In this document: one piece after another, positions 41,332 through 49,027 of the stretch
How positions within the stretch are numbered: position 1 is the stretch's first letter
Layout of the letters: every line of letters begins with the position of its first letter
Assembly: GCF_019392335.1 (NCBI RefSeq)
Contig: NZ_JAHXRQ010000007.1
Span: forward strand, 62,001 to 126,000
DNA length: 64,000 bases
Direction of reading: 5' to 3'
Origin: Mameliella sp. CS4
GTDB lineage: Bacteria; Pseudomonadota; Alphaproteobacteria; Rhodobacterales; Rhodobacteraceae
The notes under the pieces: model-generated
What the model was told of the DNA's origin: nothing
Databases searched by the model: none
Seen by the model: only the letters and a program-made list of their open reading frames with translations
Program-made: the position numbers and the translations under genes

Positions 41332-41967
41332 ATGCTGACGGCAATCATCGACTACGAAAGCGGCAACCTGCATTCCGCCGAAAAGGCGTTTCAGAAGATG
41401 GCGCTGGAAACCGGCGCGGGCGAGGTTCGCGTTACCGACGACCCCGACGTGGTGGCCCGGGCCGACCGTATCGTGCTACCCGGCGACGGCGCCTTTCCGG
41501 CCTGCGCCTCGGCCCTGCGGAACTCTGGCTGTTTCGAGGCGATGATCGAAGCGGTGGAAACCCGCGGGCGGCCTTTCCTGGGGATTTGCGTGGGGATGCA
41601 GCTTATGGCGCGCGTCGGCCATGAATACGCCGAGACGCCGGGCCTGGGCTGGATCGACGGCGAGGTTGAGGTGATTGCGCCCGCGGACAAGACGCTCAAG
41701 GTCCCGCACATGGGCTGGAACGACCTGGTGATCGACAACCCTCACCCTGTTCTTGACGGGATCAAGACCGGTGAACACGCCTATTTCGTGCATTCCTACC
41801 AGATGCGGCTGAACGACCCGGCACAGCGGGTCGCCCATGTGGACTATGGCGGCGATGTCACTGCCATCGTGGCGCGCGGCACCATGATCGGGTTGCAGTT
41901 CCACCCGGAGAAAAGCGCCGGGGCCGGGTTGCGCATGATCGCCAATTTCCTGACCTGGCAGCCCTGA
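41332..41967 (+). CDS. hisH: Imidazole glycerol phosphate synthase, glutamine amidotransferase subunit
   Basis: The 211-residue subunit hydrolyses glutamine and feeds ammonia to HisF. It starts IIDYESGNLHSAEKAFQKM. The nucleophile is the Cys in FLGICVGMQLMARVG, and the His/Glu pair lies in IGLQFHPEKSAGAGLRMI. A strong AAGGAGG stands before the ATG. hisA and hisF are further along the same strand, after two genes on the other strand. Confidence 0.97.
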   Translation: MLTAIIDYESGNLHSAEKAFQKMALETGAGEVRVTDDPDVVARADRIVLPGDGAFPACASALRNSGCFEAMIEAVETRGRPFLGICVGMQLMARVGHEYAETPGLGWIDGEVEVIAPADKTLKVPHMGWNDLVIDNPHPVLDGIKTGEHAYFVHSYQMRLNDPAQRVAHVDYGGDVTAIVARGTMIGLQFHPEKSAGAGLRMIANFLTWQP

Positions 41968-41982
41968 ACGCAACGCGAGGCG

Positions 41983-41999
41983 GGGGGCCAGAGGCCCCC
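41983..41999. terminator. GC-rich hairpin between hisH and DUF2147 gene 1
   Basis: GGGGGCC-AGA-GGCCCCC sits between the convergent ends of hisH and the DUF2147 gene. It has no U-run, so any termination may be inefficient or Rho-assisted. Confidence 0.45.
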
Positions 42000-42007
42000 G
42001 ACCTGTC

Positions 42008-42400
42008 TCAGTTCGCGCGGACCCAGGTCTGGCCGTCGCAGACCAGCCCCTTGCAGCCGGTCACGTGCAGCTTGTTGCCGGAGAGTTCCGCCTTGGCCTT
42101 GGCCTGGACGTTCAGCAGCGGCACACGCACGGTCCCGCCGCCATAGTTGCCCGACCCGGCGGGCTTGAGATCCCAGAACAGCCGCTTGCCGACATTCGCT
42201 GTCTGTACCTCCCGCCCCTGGGGGTCAAAGGCCTTGAGCACCGTGCCGCAGAGCGCGGCGCCGCAGGTGTCGATGCGGATCAGGCTGGTCAGGTTCTTGC
42301 GGTCGGGTTCCGTGCGCCAGAGTCCGACGGCCGGATCGGCAAGAGCGGGGGCCGCCAGGCTACCGAGCACAAGCGGCAGAAGCAGGCGAAAGCGGGGCAT
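42008..42400 (-). CDS. DUF2147 periplasmic protein, copy 1
   Basis: A 130-residue protein with a signal peptide (MPRFRLLLPLVLGSLAAPALAD) and the DUF2147 pattern: AVGLWRTEPDRK, LIRIDTCGAALCGTVLKAFD, GKRLFWDLKPAG, KLHVTGCKGLVCDGQTWVRA. The family is of unknown function with a lipocalin-like beta fold; the four conserved cysteines probably form two disulfides. It lies inside the his region on the opposite strand. AAGGACG precedes the ATG. A second member follows upstream. Confidence 0.9.
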   Translation of the reverse strand: MPRFRLLLPLVLGSLAAPALADPAVGLWRTEPDRKNLTSLIRIDTCGAALCGTVLKAFDPQGREVQTANVGKRLFWDLKPAGSGNYGGGTVRVPLLNVQAKAKAELSGNKLHVTGCKGLVCDGQTWVRAN

Positions 42401-42528
42401 GAGATGCGTCCTTTGATACAGAAGTTTCGGGAGTGGACCCTACCACGCATATGGATGGCGCACGGCGCTTTTCCAGTGCCCGCAAGCCTGTCCGCAAAAT
42501 ATTGCTGATCAGGTCTTTGCCGGCCCCG

Positions 42529-42912
42529 TCACTGCACCCGCCTCCAGGTCTGCGCCGAGCAGATCAAGCCACCCGCCACGCAGCCGCGCAGTTTCAGGCT
42601 GTTGCCGTTTAAGGTCATCTTGCCAAGGTAGATCTTGTCGTTCGACGGGCGCCAGACCTTGCCCTGGTACTTGCCCCCGCCCTGCGGGACCATGTCGATC
42701 ACCAGGGTCTTGCCCTTTGTCGAAGAGGCGTATTCACCGCCCGCGTTGAATGTGCGCGCGATCTTGCCGCAGATCTTGCCACCGCAGGGCGCCATCGCGA
42801 TATGCGCATAGGACCCGTCGTCCGGCTGGGTCTGCCAAATGCCTTCGACCGGGTCCGCTGCCGCCGCACTCGCCGCCAATCCGCAGAGTGCCGCAATCTT
42901 GAGTAGTTTCAT
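42529..42912 (-). CDS. DUF2147 periplasmic protein, copy 2
   Basis: A 127-residue protein with a signal peptide (MKLLKIAALCGLAASAAAAD). The same DUF2147 motifs as copy 1 appear: VEGIWQTQPDDGSYAHIAMA, PCGGKICGKIARTFNAGG, SLKLRGCVAGGLICSAQTWR. The two copies share the cysteine pattern but only moderate overall identity, so the duplication is old. GGGAGGAGACGG precedes the ATG. Whether they are envelope stress or metal-related proteins cannot be told. Confidence 0.9.
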   Translation of the reverse strand: MKLLKIAALCGLAASAAAADPVEGIWQTQPDDGSYAHIAMAPCGGKICGKIARTFNAGGEYASSTKGKTLVIDMVPQGGGKYQGKVWRPSNDKIYLGKMTLNGNSLKLRGCVAGGLICSAQTWRRVQ

Positions 42913-43047
42913 GTCCGTCTCCTCCCGTTCAGGTCAATCTGACTGTGTCGGCGGCGCCCGACCCCGTTCAAGCATGACGCAAGGTCGCGTTGCATCTATC
43001 GTGGCGTCATACTAAGGCGCGGCAAAACTCTGAAAGGGCAGCCCGAA

Positions 43048-43770
43048 ATGATCCTTTATCCCGCGATCGACCTGAAGGACGGCAAGGCCGTGCGCCTGCT
43101 GCGCGGCGACATGGACAAGGCGACCGTCTTCAACGACGATCCCGCCGCCCAGGCACTGGAATTCGTGGCGCAGGGCTGTGAGTGGCTGCACCTTGTCGAC
43201 CTGAACGGCGCCTTCGCCGGAGAGCCGGTGAACGCCGCTGCCGTCGAGGCGATCCTGAAGCAGACCAAGACGCCGACCCAGCTGGGCGGCGGCATCCGCG
43301 ACATGGCCACCATCGAGATGTGGCTGGGCAAGGGCCTGTCGCGGGTCATCCTGGGCACCGTGGCCGTCGAACGCCCCGAACTGGTGCGCGAGGCCGCGCG
43401 CGCCTTTCCCGGACAGGTGGCCGTGGGCATCGACGCCAAGGACGGCCGCGTGGCGACCAAGGGCTGGGCCGAGGTCACGCAGGTGGATGCCGTGGACCTG
43501 GCGCGCAGCTACGAGGACGCGGGCGTGGCGGCGATCATCTACACCGATATCAACCGCGACGGCGCCATGCAGGGCCCGAACGTCGAGGCCACGGCAGCAC
43601 TGGCCAACGCGGTGACGATCCCGGTGATCGCCTCAGGCGGCGTGTCGTCGATCAAGGACCTCAAGGCCCTGCGCGACTGCGGCGCCCCCCTGAACGGGGC
43701 GATCTCGGGTCGCGCGCTCTATGACGGCGCCATAGACCTCAAGGCAGCCCTTGAGGCGCTCAAGGGCTGA
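43048..43770 (+). CDS. hisA: Phosphoribosylformimino-5-aminoimidazole carboxamide ribotide isomerase
   Basis: The 240-residue TIM-barrel isomerase of histidine synthesis has the catalytic Asp in [18 protein letters not shown]. Phosphate-binding glycine loops are [14 protein letters not shown] and [29 protein letters not shown] and [16 protein letters not shown] are further family marks. AAAGGGCAGCCC precedes the ATG. hisF starts 430 bases later, so the two are not tightly packed. Confidence 0.97.
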   Translation: MILYPAIDLKDGKAVRLLRGDMDKATVFNDDPAAQALEFVAQGCEWLHLVDLNGAFAGEPVNAAAVEAILKQTKTPTQLGGGIRDMATIEMWLGKGLSRVILGTVAVERPELVREAARAFPGQVAVGIDAKDGRVATKGWAEVTQVDAVDLARSYEDAGVAAIIYTDINRDGAMQGPNVEATAALANAVTIPVIASGGVSSIKDLKALRDCGAPLNGAISGRALYDGAIDLKAALEALKG

Positions 43771-43807
43771 ATCGCATCACAGGACCAGGTCGGGACTTCC
43801 TGACTGC

Positions 43808-43825
43808 GCCGCCTTCGGGCGGCTT
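43808..43825 (+). terminator. Short hairpin after hisA
   Basis: GCCGCC-TTCG-GGCGGC (43808-43823) is a six-pair stem with a stable UUCG loop, followed by TTGATA. It begins 37 bases after the hisA stop and could partly stop transcription before hisF. Confidence 0.5.
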
Positions 43826-43867
43826 GATACACCTCTTTCACAGACAAGTTCCCAAAAGGACCGTTTC

Positions 43868-44083
43868 ATGTTCATGGCCGCGATCTGGATCGTAAACGTG
43901 ATCTTTTCCGTGCTGGAAAACCCGGAAAAAGGCGGCCCTTTGCGTCCGAATGACCTTTTGTGGAACGCACGCCTGCCCTTGGGCTACTATCTTGTCCCCG
44001 CCACTGCCCTGCATCGCGTTGCACGGTCCCGGCCAGCGGGTTTCCGGCCGAAAGCCCCCCGGCCCGAGCTCTCCGTCCAGTAA
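43868..44083 (+). CDS. Possible small protein between hisA and hisF
   Basis: A 71-residue frame starts MFMAAIWIVNVIFSVLENPE and has AAAAGGACC upstream of the ATG. The first 45 residues look protein-like (hydrophobic N-terminus, then ENPEKGGPLRPNDLLWNARL); the last 25 are basic and low in complexity (RPAGFRPKAPRPEL). It may be a real short membrane-associated peptide or a leftover. The 117 bases from 44084 to hisF hold nothing I can name. Confidence 0.3.
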   Translation: MFMAAIWIVNVIFSVLENPEKGGPLRPNDLLWNARLPLGYYLVPATALHRVARSRPAGFRPKAPRPELSVQ

Positions 44084-44200
44084 GCAGAGCTTCTGCACCG
44101 TCCCAGTCGGGCGCGGGTGCAGCTTTGCAACCTCCCGAAGAGACGCAGGCCCGACGTCCTGCCCCTTCCCTCGCCCGTCAATTCGCGCTAACGCAACGCC

Positions 44201-44983
44201 ATGCTCAAGACCCGCATCATTCCCTGCCTCGATGTCGCCGACGGCCGTGTCGTCAAAGGCGTCAATTTCGTTGACCTGCGCGATGCGGGCGATCCCGTGG
44301 ACGCCGCCCGCGCCTATGACGCCGCCGGCGCGGACGAGATCTGTTTTCTCGACATCCACGCCACCCATGAAAACCGCGGCACCATGTTCGACGTGGTCAC
44401 CCGCACGGCCGAACAGTGTTTCATCCCGCTGACCGTGGGCGGCGGCGTGCGCACGGTTCAGGATGTCCGCGCCCTGCTGCTCGCGGGCGCGGACAAGGTG
44501 TCCTTCAACTCTGCCGCCGTGGCCAACCCCGACGTGGTCGCCGAGGCCGCCGACCAGTTCGGCAGCCAATGCATCGTCTGCGCCATCGACGCCAAGACGG
44601 TCGAACCGGAGGATCGCGAAAAAGGCCTGCCGGGCCGCTGGGAGATCTTCACCCACGGAGGCCGCAAGCCCACCGGCATCGACGCCGTGGAATTCGCCCG
44701 CACCATCGCGGCCAAGGGCGCCGGGGAAATCCTGCTGACCTCGATGGACCGCGACGGCACCAAGGCGGGCTTCAACCTGCCCCTGACCCGCGCCATCTCT
44801 GACGCCGTGGACATCCCGGTGATCGCCTCTGGCGGGGTCGGCACGCTGGACCACCTTGTCGAAGGCGTGACCGAGGGGCACGCAAGCGCGGTGTTGGCCG
44901 CCTCGATCTTTCACTTCGGAACTTTCACCATCGGCGAGGCCAAGGCGCACATGGCCGCCGCCGGCATCCCGGTCAGGCTATAA
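44201..44983 (+). CDS. hisF: Imidazole glycerol phosphate synthase cyclase subunit
   Basis: The 260-residue barrel joins ammonia from HisH with PRFAR to give IGP and AICAR. Motifs are [20 protein letters not shown] (catalytic Asp), [35 protein letters not shown] and [19 protein letters not shown] with the second Asp. [16 protein letters not shown] binds phosphate. [13 protein letters not shown] carries His where HisF usually has Thr-Ala-Ser. An unknown gene follows 11 bases later, then hisE. Confidence 0.96.
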   Translation: MLKTRIIPCLDVADGRVVKGVNFVDLRDAGDPVDAARAYDAAGADEICFLDIHATHENRGTMFDVVTRTAEQCFIPLTVGGGVRTVQDVRALLLAGADKVSFNSAAVANPDVVAEAADQFGSQCIVCAIDAKTVEPEDREKGLPGRWEIFTHGGRKPTGIDAVEFARTIAAKGAGEILLTSMDRDGTKAGFNLPLTRAISDAVDIPVIASGGVGTLDHLVEGVTEGHASAVLAASIFHFGTFTIGEAKAHMAAAGIPVRL

Positions 44984-44994
44984 AGGGGGCACGC

Positions 44995-45402
44995 GTGTTC
45001 AGCGACGGCTCTGACGTCACCCTCCGCGAGGGCGAGATCGAAGAGACCGCTTGCAATTGCTGCGGCGCGCCCACAACCGTCGTCACCGGCTACCTGGAGG
45101 TCGGGGACCTGTCCGCCGGGTGGTACACCGTCGGCGTGACGCTGGGGACAAAGGACCACCTGCCCCTCGTCCGGCTTTTCATAGGGGACTGGACCGAAGG
45201 CGCGGGACCGGATGAACGATGGGGCCTGCGGATCGGCATTTCACGCGACGGACCCAGTCTGCTGGACTGGTCCGAGGACGACAGGGCCGAGGCCCGCCCG
45301 GTCTTTACCCCACTCAACAGCGCGCAGGTGCTGGGCACGCCGATGGAGCCTCAACTCTGGTCCCTGCTCGATACAATTCTGACCGGGGACAGCCGTCTCT
45401 GA
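44995..45402 (+). CDS. Unknown protein between hisF and hisE
   Basis: The 135-residue protein starts at GTG (44995) after AAAGGGGGCACGC, 11 bases past hisF, and ends 23 bases before hisE, so it is part of the his transcript. It carries a compact cysteine cluster (ETACNCCGAPTTVV) and the segments GWYTVGVTLGTKDHLPLVRL and ERWGLRIGISRDGPSLLDW. There is no signal peptide. I do not recognise the family; a role in histidine synthesis is not implied by sequence. Confidence 0.7.
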   Translation: MFSDGSDVTLREGEIEETACNCCGAPTTVVTGYLEVGDLSAGWYTVGVTLGTKDHLPLVRLFIGDWTEGAGPDERWGLRIGISRDGPSLLDWSEDDRAEARPVFTPLNSAQVLGTPMEPQLWSLLDTILTGDSRL

Positions 45403-45425
45403 CAGCCGCCTGAAAAGGAACCGAC

Positions 45426-45731
45426 ATGACCCTGGACGACCTCGAACAGATCATCGCCACCCGTGCCAAAGCCTCGCCCGACGATAGCTGGACCGCCAAG
45501 CTGCTGGCGAAAGGCCCGGAAAAAGTGGCCGAGAAATTCGGCGAAGAGGCGATCGAGGCGATCATCGAGGCGGTCAAGGACGACCGCGCGCGACTGGTCT
45601 CGGAATCCGCCGACGTGCTCTTTCACCTGCTGGTCATGCTGAAATCGCGCGACGTGGCGCTGAGCGAGGTCATGGCAGAGCTGGCCCGGCGCCAGGGGCA
45701 ATCCGGCATCGCCGAAAAAGCGGCGCGCTGA
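45426..45731 (+). CDS. hisE: Phosphoribosyl-ATP pyrophosphatase
   Basis: The 101-residue all-alpha pyrophosphatase performs the second step of histidine synthesis, removing diphosphate from phosphoribosyl-ATP. The metal-binding acidic helices are visible: [20 protein letters not shown] and [14 protein letters not shown], then [20 protein letters not shown]. It is the stand-alone form; hisI is not in the window. A YcxB-like gene starts nine bases later. Confidence 0.96.
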   Translation: MTLDDLEQIIATRAKASPDDSWTAKLLAKGPEKVAEKFGEEAIEAIIEAVKDDRARLVSESADVLFHLLVMLKSRDVALSEVMAELARRQGQSGIAEKAAR

Positions 45732-45740
45732 GGCGATACC

Positions 45741-46268
45741 ATGTCCGACACGCTGCAATTCACTGGCACGATCCGAAACCTGAAACACGCAGCGATCTGC
45801 GCCCGCCTGCGCCGCCGCCATCAGCCCTGGCTGATGCGCTGGGGCGTTCTGGCCGCCCTGATTGTCTATGTCGCGGTCCTGCTGGGGCTGGTCACACTTG
45901 CCAATGCGACCGACATGCGCCTGCCGGAATGGTCGTCGTACCTGCCATTTGCCGCCCTGATGGTCGCGTTGATCGGCTTGCTCATCTGGCGCCGCCGCCA
46001 CGTCTGGGAGTCGGTCCGGGACGCGCCGGTCCGCCAGGCGCCGCAACAGTACCACCTGTCGGCAGAGGGGCTGCGCATCACCGGCGAGTTGAGCGAGAGC
46101 CTGCTGCGCTGGCCCGCCGTGCTGGAAGTCATCGAAGACCCCGAGGGCCTGCTGTTCCTGACCGGGCAGATGGAGTACATCGTGATCCCGGCAGCGGCTT
46201 TTGCCGACGATGCAGAGATGCGCGCCGCGCGCGACGACTGCCTGCGCTGGATGGCCGCCCACCGCTGA
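45741..46268 (+). CDS. YcxB-like membrane protein
   Basis: A 175-residue protein with two transmembrane segments (WGVLAALIVYVAVLLGLVTL and LPFAALMVALIGLLIW) and a C-terminal YcxB-like domain: APQQYHLSAEGLRITGELSE, LRWPAVLEVIEDPEGLLFLT, GQMEYIVIPAAAFAD. YcxB-like proteins are small membrane proteins of unknown function. It lies nine bases after hisE on the same strand and probably shares its transcript. Confidence 0.85.
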   Translation: MSDTLQFTGTIRNLKHAAICARLRRRHQPWLMRWGVLAALIVYVAVLLGLVTLANATDMRLPEWSSYLPFAALMVALIGLLIWRRRHVWESVRDAPVRQAPQQYHLSAEGLRITGELSESLLRWPAVLEVIEDPEGLLFLTGQMEYIVIPAAAFADDAEMRAARDDCLRWMAAHR

Positions 46269-46326
46269 GGCACCCCAAAGCCGCCATGCCGCGTTGGCCT
46301 GCCGGACACTCCTGAAAGGACCCCGG

Positions 46327-47298
46327 ATGCAGGTTTTCAAATGTCCCGCCTGCCAGACCCCGCTCTGGTTCGACAATGACCGCTGCACCTGCGGGCAGGA
46401 GGTCGGTTTCGATCCACAGGCGCAGGGAATGGTGGCCACAGCGGACCGCTGCGCCAATCATGAGGCCATCGGCTGCAACTGGTTGCCCGAACCGGAGGCG
46501 GACGGGCTGTGCCGCTCCTGCGCGATGACGGAAACGGTGCCGGACCTGCGCGAACCGGACAACCTGCCGCTCTGGGCGCGGACAGAGGCGGCCAAGCGCT
46601 GGATGCTGGCCAACCTCGCGCGCTGGGGCTGGTTCACCGACAGTGACCCCGGTGCGCGCCCGGTGTTCCGCATGCTGTCCGAGGAGACCGCGCAGGGCGA
46701 ACAGGCCGTGACGATGGGACACGCACAGGGCGTCATCACCATCAACGTCAGCGAGGCAGACGAGGCCACCCGGGCGGAACGCCAGGACGACATGGGAGAA
46801 CTCTACCGCACCATGCTGGGCCACATGCGCCACGAATGCGCGCATTTCCTCTTCGAACGGCTGACCGTGCGGCCCGCTTTCACACCCGCCTTTCGCGCGC
46901 TCTTCGGCGATGAGCGCGCCGACTACGGTGAGGCGCTGGAACGCCACTACGCCGCCCCGCGCGATCCCGGCGAGACCCACATCACCCCCTATGCCACGGC
47001 GCACCCGCACGAGGACTGGGCCGAAACCGTCGCTCACCTGTTGCACCTGGTGGATATCGCCGACAGCGCCGCTGCCGCAGGGCTTGCCCTGCCCGAGGGG
47101 CCGCCGCCCGGCTATGACGCCTACGCCGACCCACAGGCCGACCGCGTGCTGGATCACGCGGTGCGCCTGTCGCTGGCCGTGACGCATGTGAACCGCGCGC
47201 TGGAGCTGCCGGATCTCTACCCGTTCGTGCTGACCCCGGCGGTCCGCGAAAAACAGGGCTTTGTCCATGCCCAGCTGCGCGCCGCCTTCAGGACCTAG
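46327..47298 (+). CDS. Zinc-ribbon metallopeptidase-like protein (COG4307-like)
   Basis: The 323-residue protein starts with a zinc ribbon (MQVFKCPACQTPLWFDNDRC, then TCG) and a second Cys pair (GLCRSCAMTE). The zincin motif HECAHFLFERL (HExxH) lies near residue 180, and a downstream acidic region includes RADYGEALERHY. The layout matches the putative zinc-binding peptidase family I know from COG4307. The ATG at 46327 is chosen because the ribbon begins there. Substrate unknown; no export signal, so cytoplasmic. Confidence 0.85.
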   Translation: MQVFKCPACQTPLWFDNDRCTCGQEVGFDPQAQGMVATADRCANHEAIGCNWLPEPEADGLCRSCAMTETVPDLREPDNLPLWARTEAAKRWMLANLARWGWFTDSDPGARPVFRMLSEETAQGEQAVTMGHAQGVITINVSEADEATRAERQDDMGELYRTMLGHMRHECAHFLFERLTVRPAFTPAFRALFGDERADYGEALERHYAAPRDPGETHITPYATAHPHEDWAETVAHLLHLVDIADSAAAAGLALPEGPPPGYDAYADPQADRVLDHAVRLSLAVTHVNRALELPDLYPFVLTPAVREKQGFVHAQLRAAFRT

Positions 47299-47320
47299 CG
47301 CAGGCCTCCAAGACGATCGG

Positions 47321-47788
47321 TCACAGTTTGGACGAGATGATCCCGGTGTTGAAACCGCCCATGCGCAGTTCACCGAACAGGCGCTGGTATTCGATCTTGG
47401 GACAGCGGTCCATCACCACGTCGACGCCGCGCGCCTCGGCCAGTTCCGCCGCCTCCTGGTTGACGACACCGATCTGCATCCAGATCGTGCGCAGCTTGGG
47501 AAAAACCTCCAGCGCCTCTTCGACGATGGGCGGCACATATTCCGGGCGGCGAAAGATGTCGACCATGTCCACGGTATCGGGGCAATCGGCCAGCGAGGCC
47601 CGCACCTCCTGCCCGAAGAGGCGTTTGCCAGCATGTCCCGGATTGACCGGGATCACTGTAAATCCCTTCAGCGAAAGATATCGCGCGACATAGTAGCTGG
47701 GCCGCACCGGGTTCATCGACACGCCAACGACCGCAACGACCTTGGTCCGCGTCAGAATCTCTTTCAGCTTGTCATCCGAATAGCTCAT
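47321..47788 (-). CDS. CoA-binding domain protein (COG1832)
   Basis: The 155-residue Rossmann protein begins MSYSDDKLKEILTRTKVVAV. It shows the CoA-binding pattern VVAVVGVSMNPVRPSYYVAR, LSLKGFTVIPVNPGHAGKRL, DMVDIFRRPEYVPPIVEEAL and IWMQIGVVNQEAAELAEARG, with VVMDRCPKIEYQRLFGE near the end. Related proteins resemble the CoA-binding half of succinyl-CoA ligase without the catalytic part; the role is unknown. Its stop faces the peptidase gene stop 23 bases away. Confidence 0.93.
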   Translation of the reverse strand: MSYSDDKLKEILTRTKVVAVVGVSMNPVRPSYYVARYLSLKGFTVIPVNPGHAGKRLFGQEVRASLADCPDTVDMVDIFRRPEYVPPIVEEALEVFPKLRTIWMQIGVVNQEAAELAEARGVDVVMDRCPKIEYQRLFGELRMGGFNTGIISSKL

Positions 47789-47822
47789 ACCCCCCAATAT
47801 ACCGGCTTCGCGAAAAGAAAAA

Positions 47823-47846
47823 GCGCCCGGGATAAAACCCGGGCGC
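47823..47846 (-). terminator. Terminator of the CoxL-like/DUF2235 transcript
   Basis: GCGCCCGGG (47823-47831) and CCCGGGCGC (47838-47846) pair on a six-base loop. On the minus strand the stem runs into TTTTTCTTTT. It lies about 130 bases past the DUF2235 stop and just upstream of the CoA-binding gene. Confidence 0.85.
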
Positions 47847-47977
47847 CAGTCACGGAACGAGGGACAGTGAAGGTCTCACGGGGGTTCCGGCCCCGCGATC
47901 CTGATAGAAAGATAGGCGTCAAAGCCACAGTTCCAAGGTCTGTAAAGAAACTGTGAACATTTTTCTTGACTATCCGC

Positions 47978-49027
47978 CTATCCCGCAACTTGCGCGCCGT
48001 CGGGGGCCATCGAGTCCACCAGAGTGGGATGCAGGCTTTCTGACGCGTCCTGGCCGATCCGGCGCGCCCGGCGCAGGATGAACAGCTTGCTGATCCCCAT
48101 CCATGTGCCGATCGAGGGGGCGGTGACATCGCAGGGAAATCGCGTCCTCCATCCCTCCGGCAGGGTCACGCCGCGCGCTTCCAGCCGCTCCAGCATCCAG
48201 ACCAGGGGAATATTGGACAGAGGCCGCGCGGCATCGTATCCGCCCAATTGCCCGCCGATATCGCCATGTGTGCCACGGAACCAGACCTGTTCGACCTTGC
48301 CCGCCCAGCCCGGCGGGCAGTCCCAGAGCACCGGCGCATAGGCAGAGCGCGTCTCGTCATGGGCCAGCGCATGATAACCATGCCGGATCGCGGGCCCCAG
48401 GGAATGATTGTGAAACTGGTGTTCGGACTCGGTCAGCCGCCAGAGCAGCGGCAGACGCAGGCCCAGCGACTTGACCGTATCCCAGACGCCAATCATCTCG
48501 ACCGGCGACTCGGCGTGGCAGGTGCGCGCGGCAAAGGCCCGTGCGGCGGGCCCCTCGGGGGCGTATTGGTACAGGCGATAGATCTGGCGGATATTGCGTT
48601 CGGTGGCGCATTCCGCTCGTAGCAACCCCACCATGTCGATGATCCCCGCCAGCGACCGCACCGCGTAGGCGCCACGCGAATAGCCCATCAGAAAGATTCT
48701 GTCTCCCGCGCGATAGCGCGAGGCGAGATAGCCATAGGCGCGGCGGATCTGCCGGTTGATGCCACGGCCAAGCGCCACGTCGGTCGTGGCGCCCCAGTCC
48801 GTCCATTGCACCCCGGCCTCGTAGTAGAGCGAGGAATGCCCGGCCTCTTTGAGGAGGAGATAGGTCAGCCCGGCGTTTGTTTCCTCGCCGGGCGTAAGCG
48901 AAGACATGGTGCCATCCAGGATAAGGACATGATCGACCGGCCCGCGCCGCCGCGCATAGGCGGAATGGTCCGCCGAAGACTTGCGGCGGAGCCAGCCGAA
49001 AACAATGTCACTCAGCTGCGATCGCAT
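47978..49027 (-). CDS. DUF2235 alpha/beta-hydrolase protein
   Basis: A 349-residue protein with the DUF2235 layout: HVLILDGTMSSLTPGEETNA, a GRGINRQIRRAYGYLASRY helix, and the nucleophile elbow FLMGYSRGAYAVRSLAGII (GxSxG). IGVWDTVKSLGL and VWFRGTHGDIGG follow, a probable Asp/His pair. Related domains occur in T6SS phospholipase effectors (Tle1-like) and in housekeeping proteins; no secretion genes are nearby. The start overlaps the last 20 bases of the CoxL-like gene. Confidence 0.85.
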   Translation of the reverse strand: MRSQLSDIVFGWLRRKSSADHSAYARRRGPVDHVLILDGTMSSLTPGEETNAGLTYLLLKEAGHSSLYYEAGVQWTDWGATTDVALGRGINRQIRRAYGYLASRYRAGDRIFLMGYSRGAYAVRSLAGIIDMVGLLRAECATERNIRQIYRLYQYAPEGPAARAFAARTCHAESPVEMIGVWDTVKSLGLRLPLLWRLTESEHQFHNHSLGPAIRHGYHALAHDETRSAYAPVLWDCPPGWAGKVEQVWFRGTHGDIGGQLGGYDAARPLSNIPLVWMLERLEARGVTLPEGWRTRFPCDVTAPSIGTWMGISKLFILRRARRIGQDASESLHPTLVDSMAPDGAQVAG

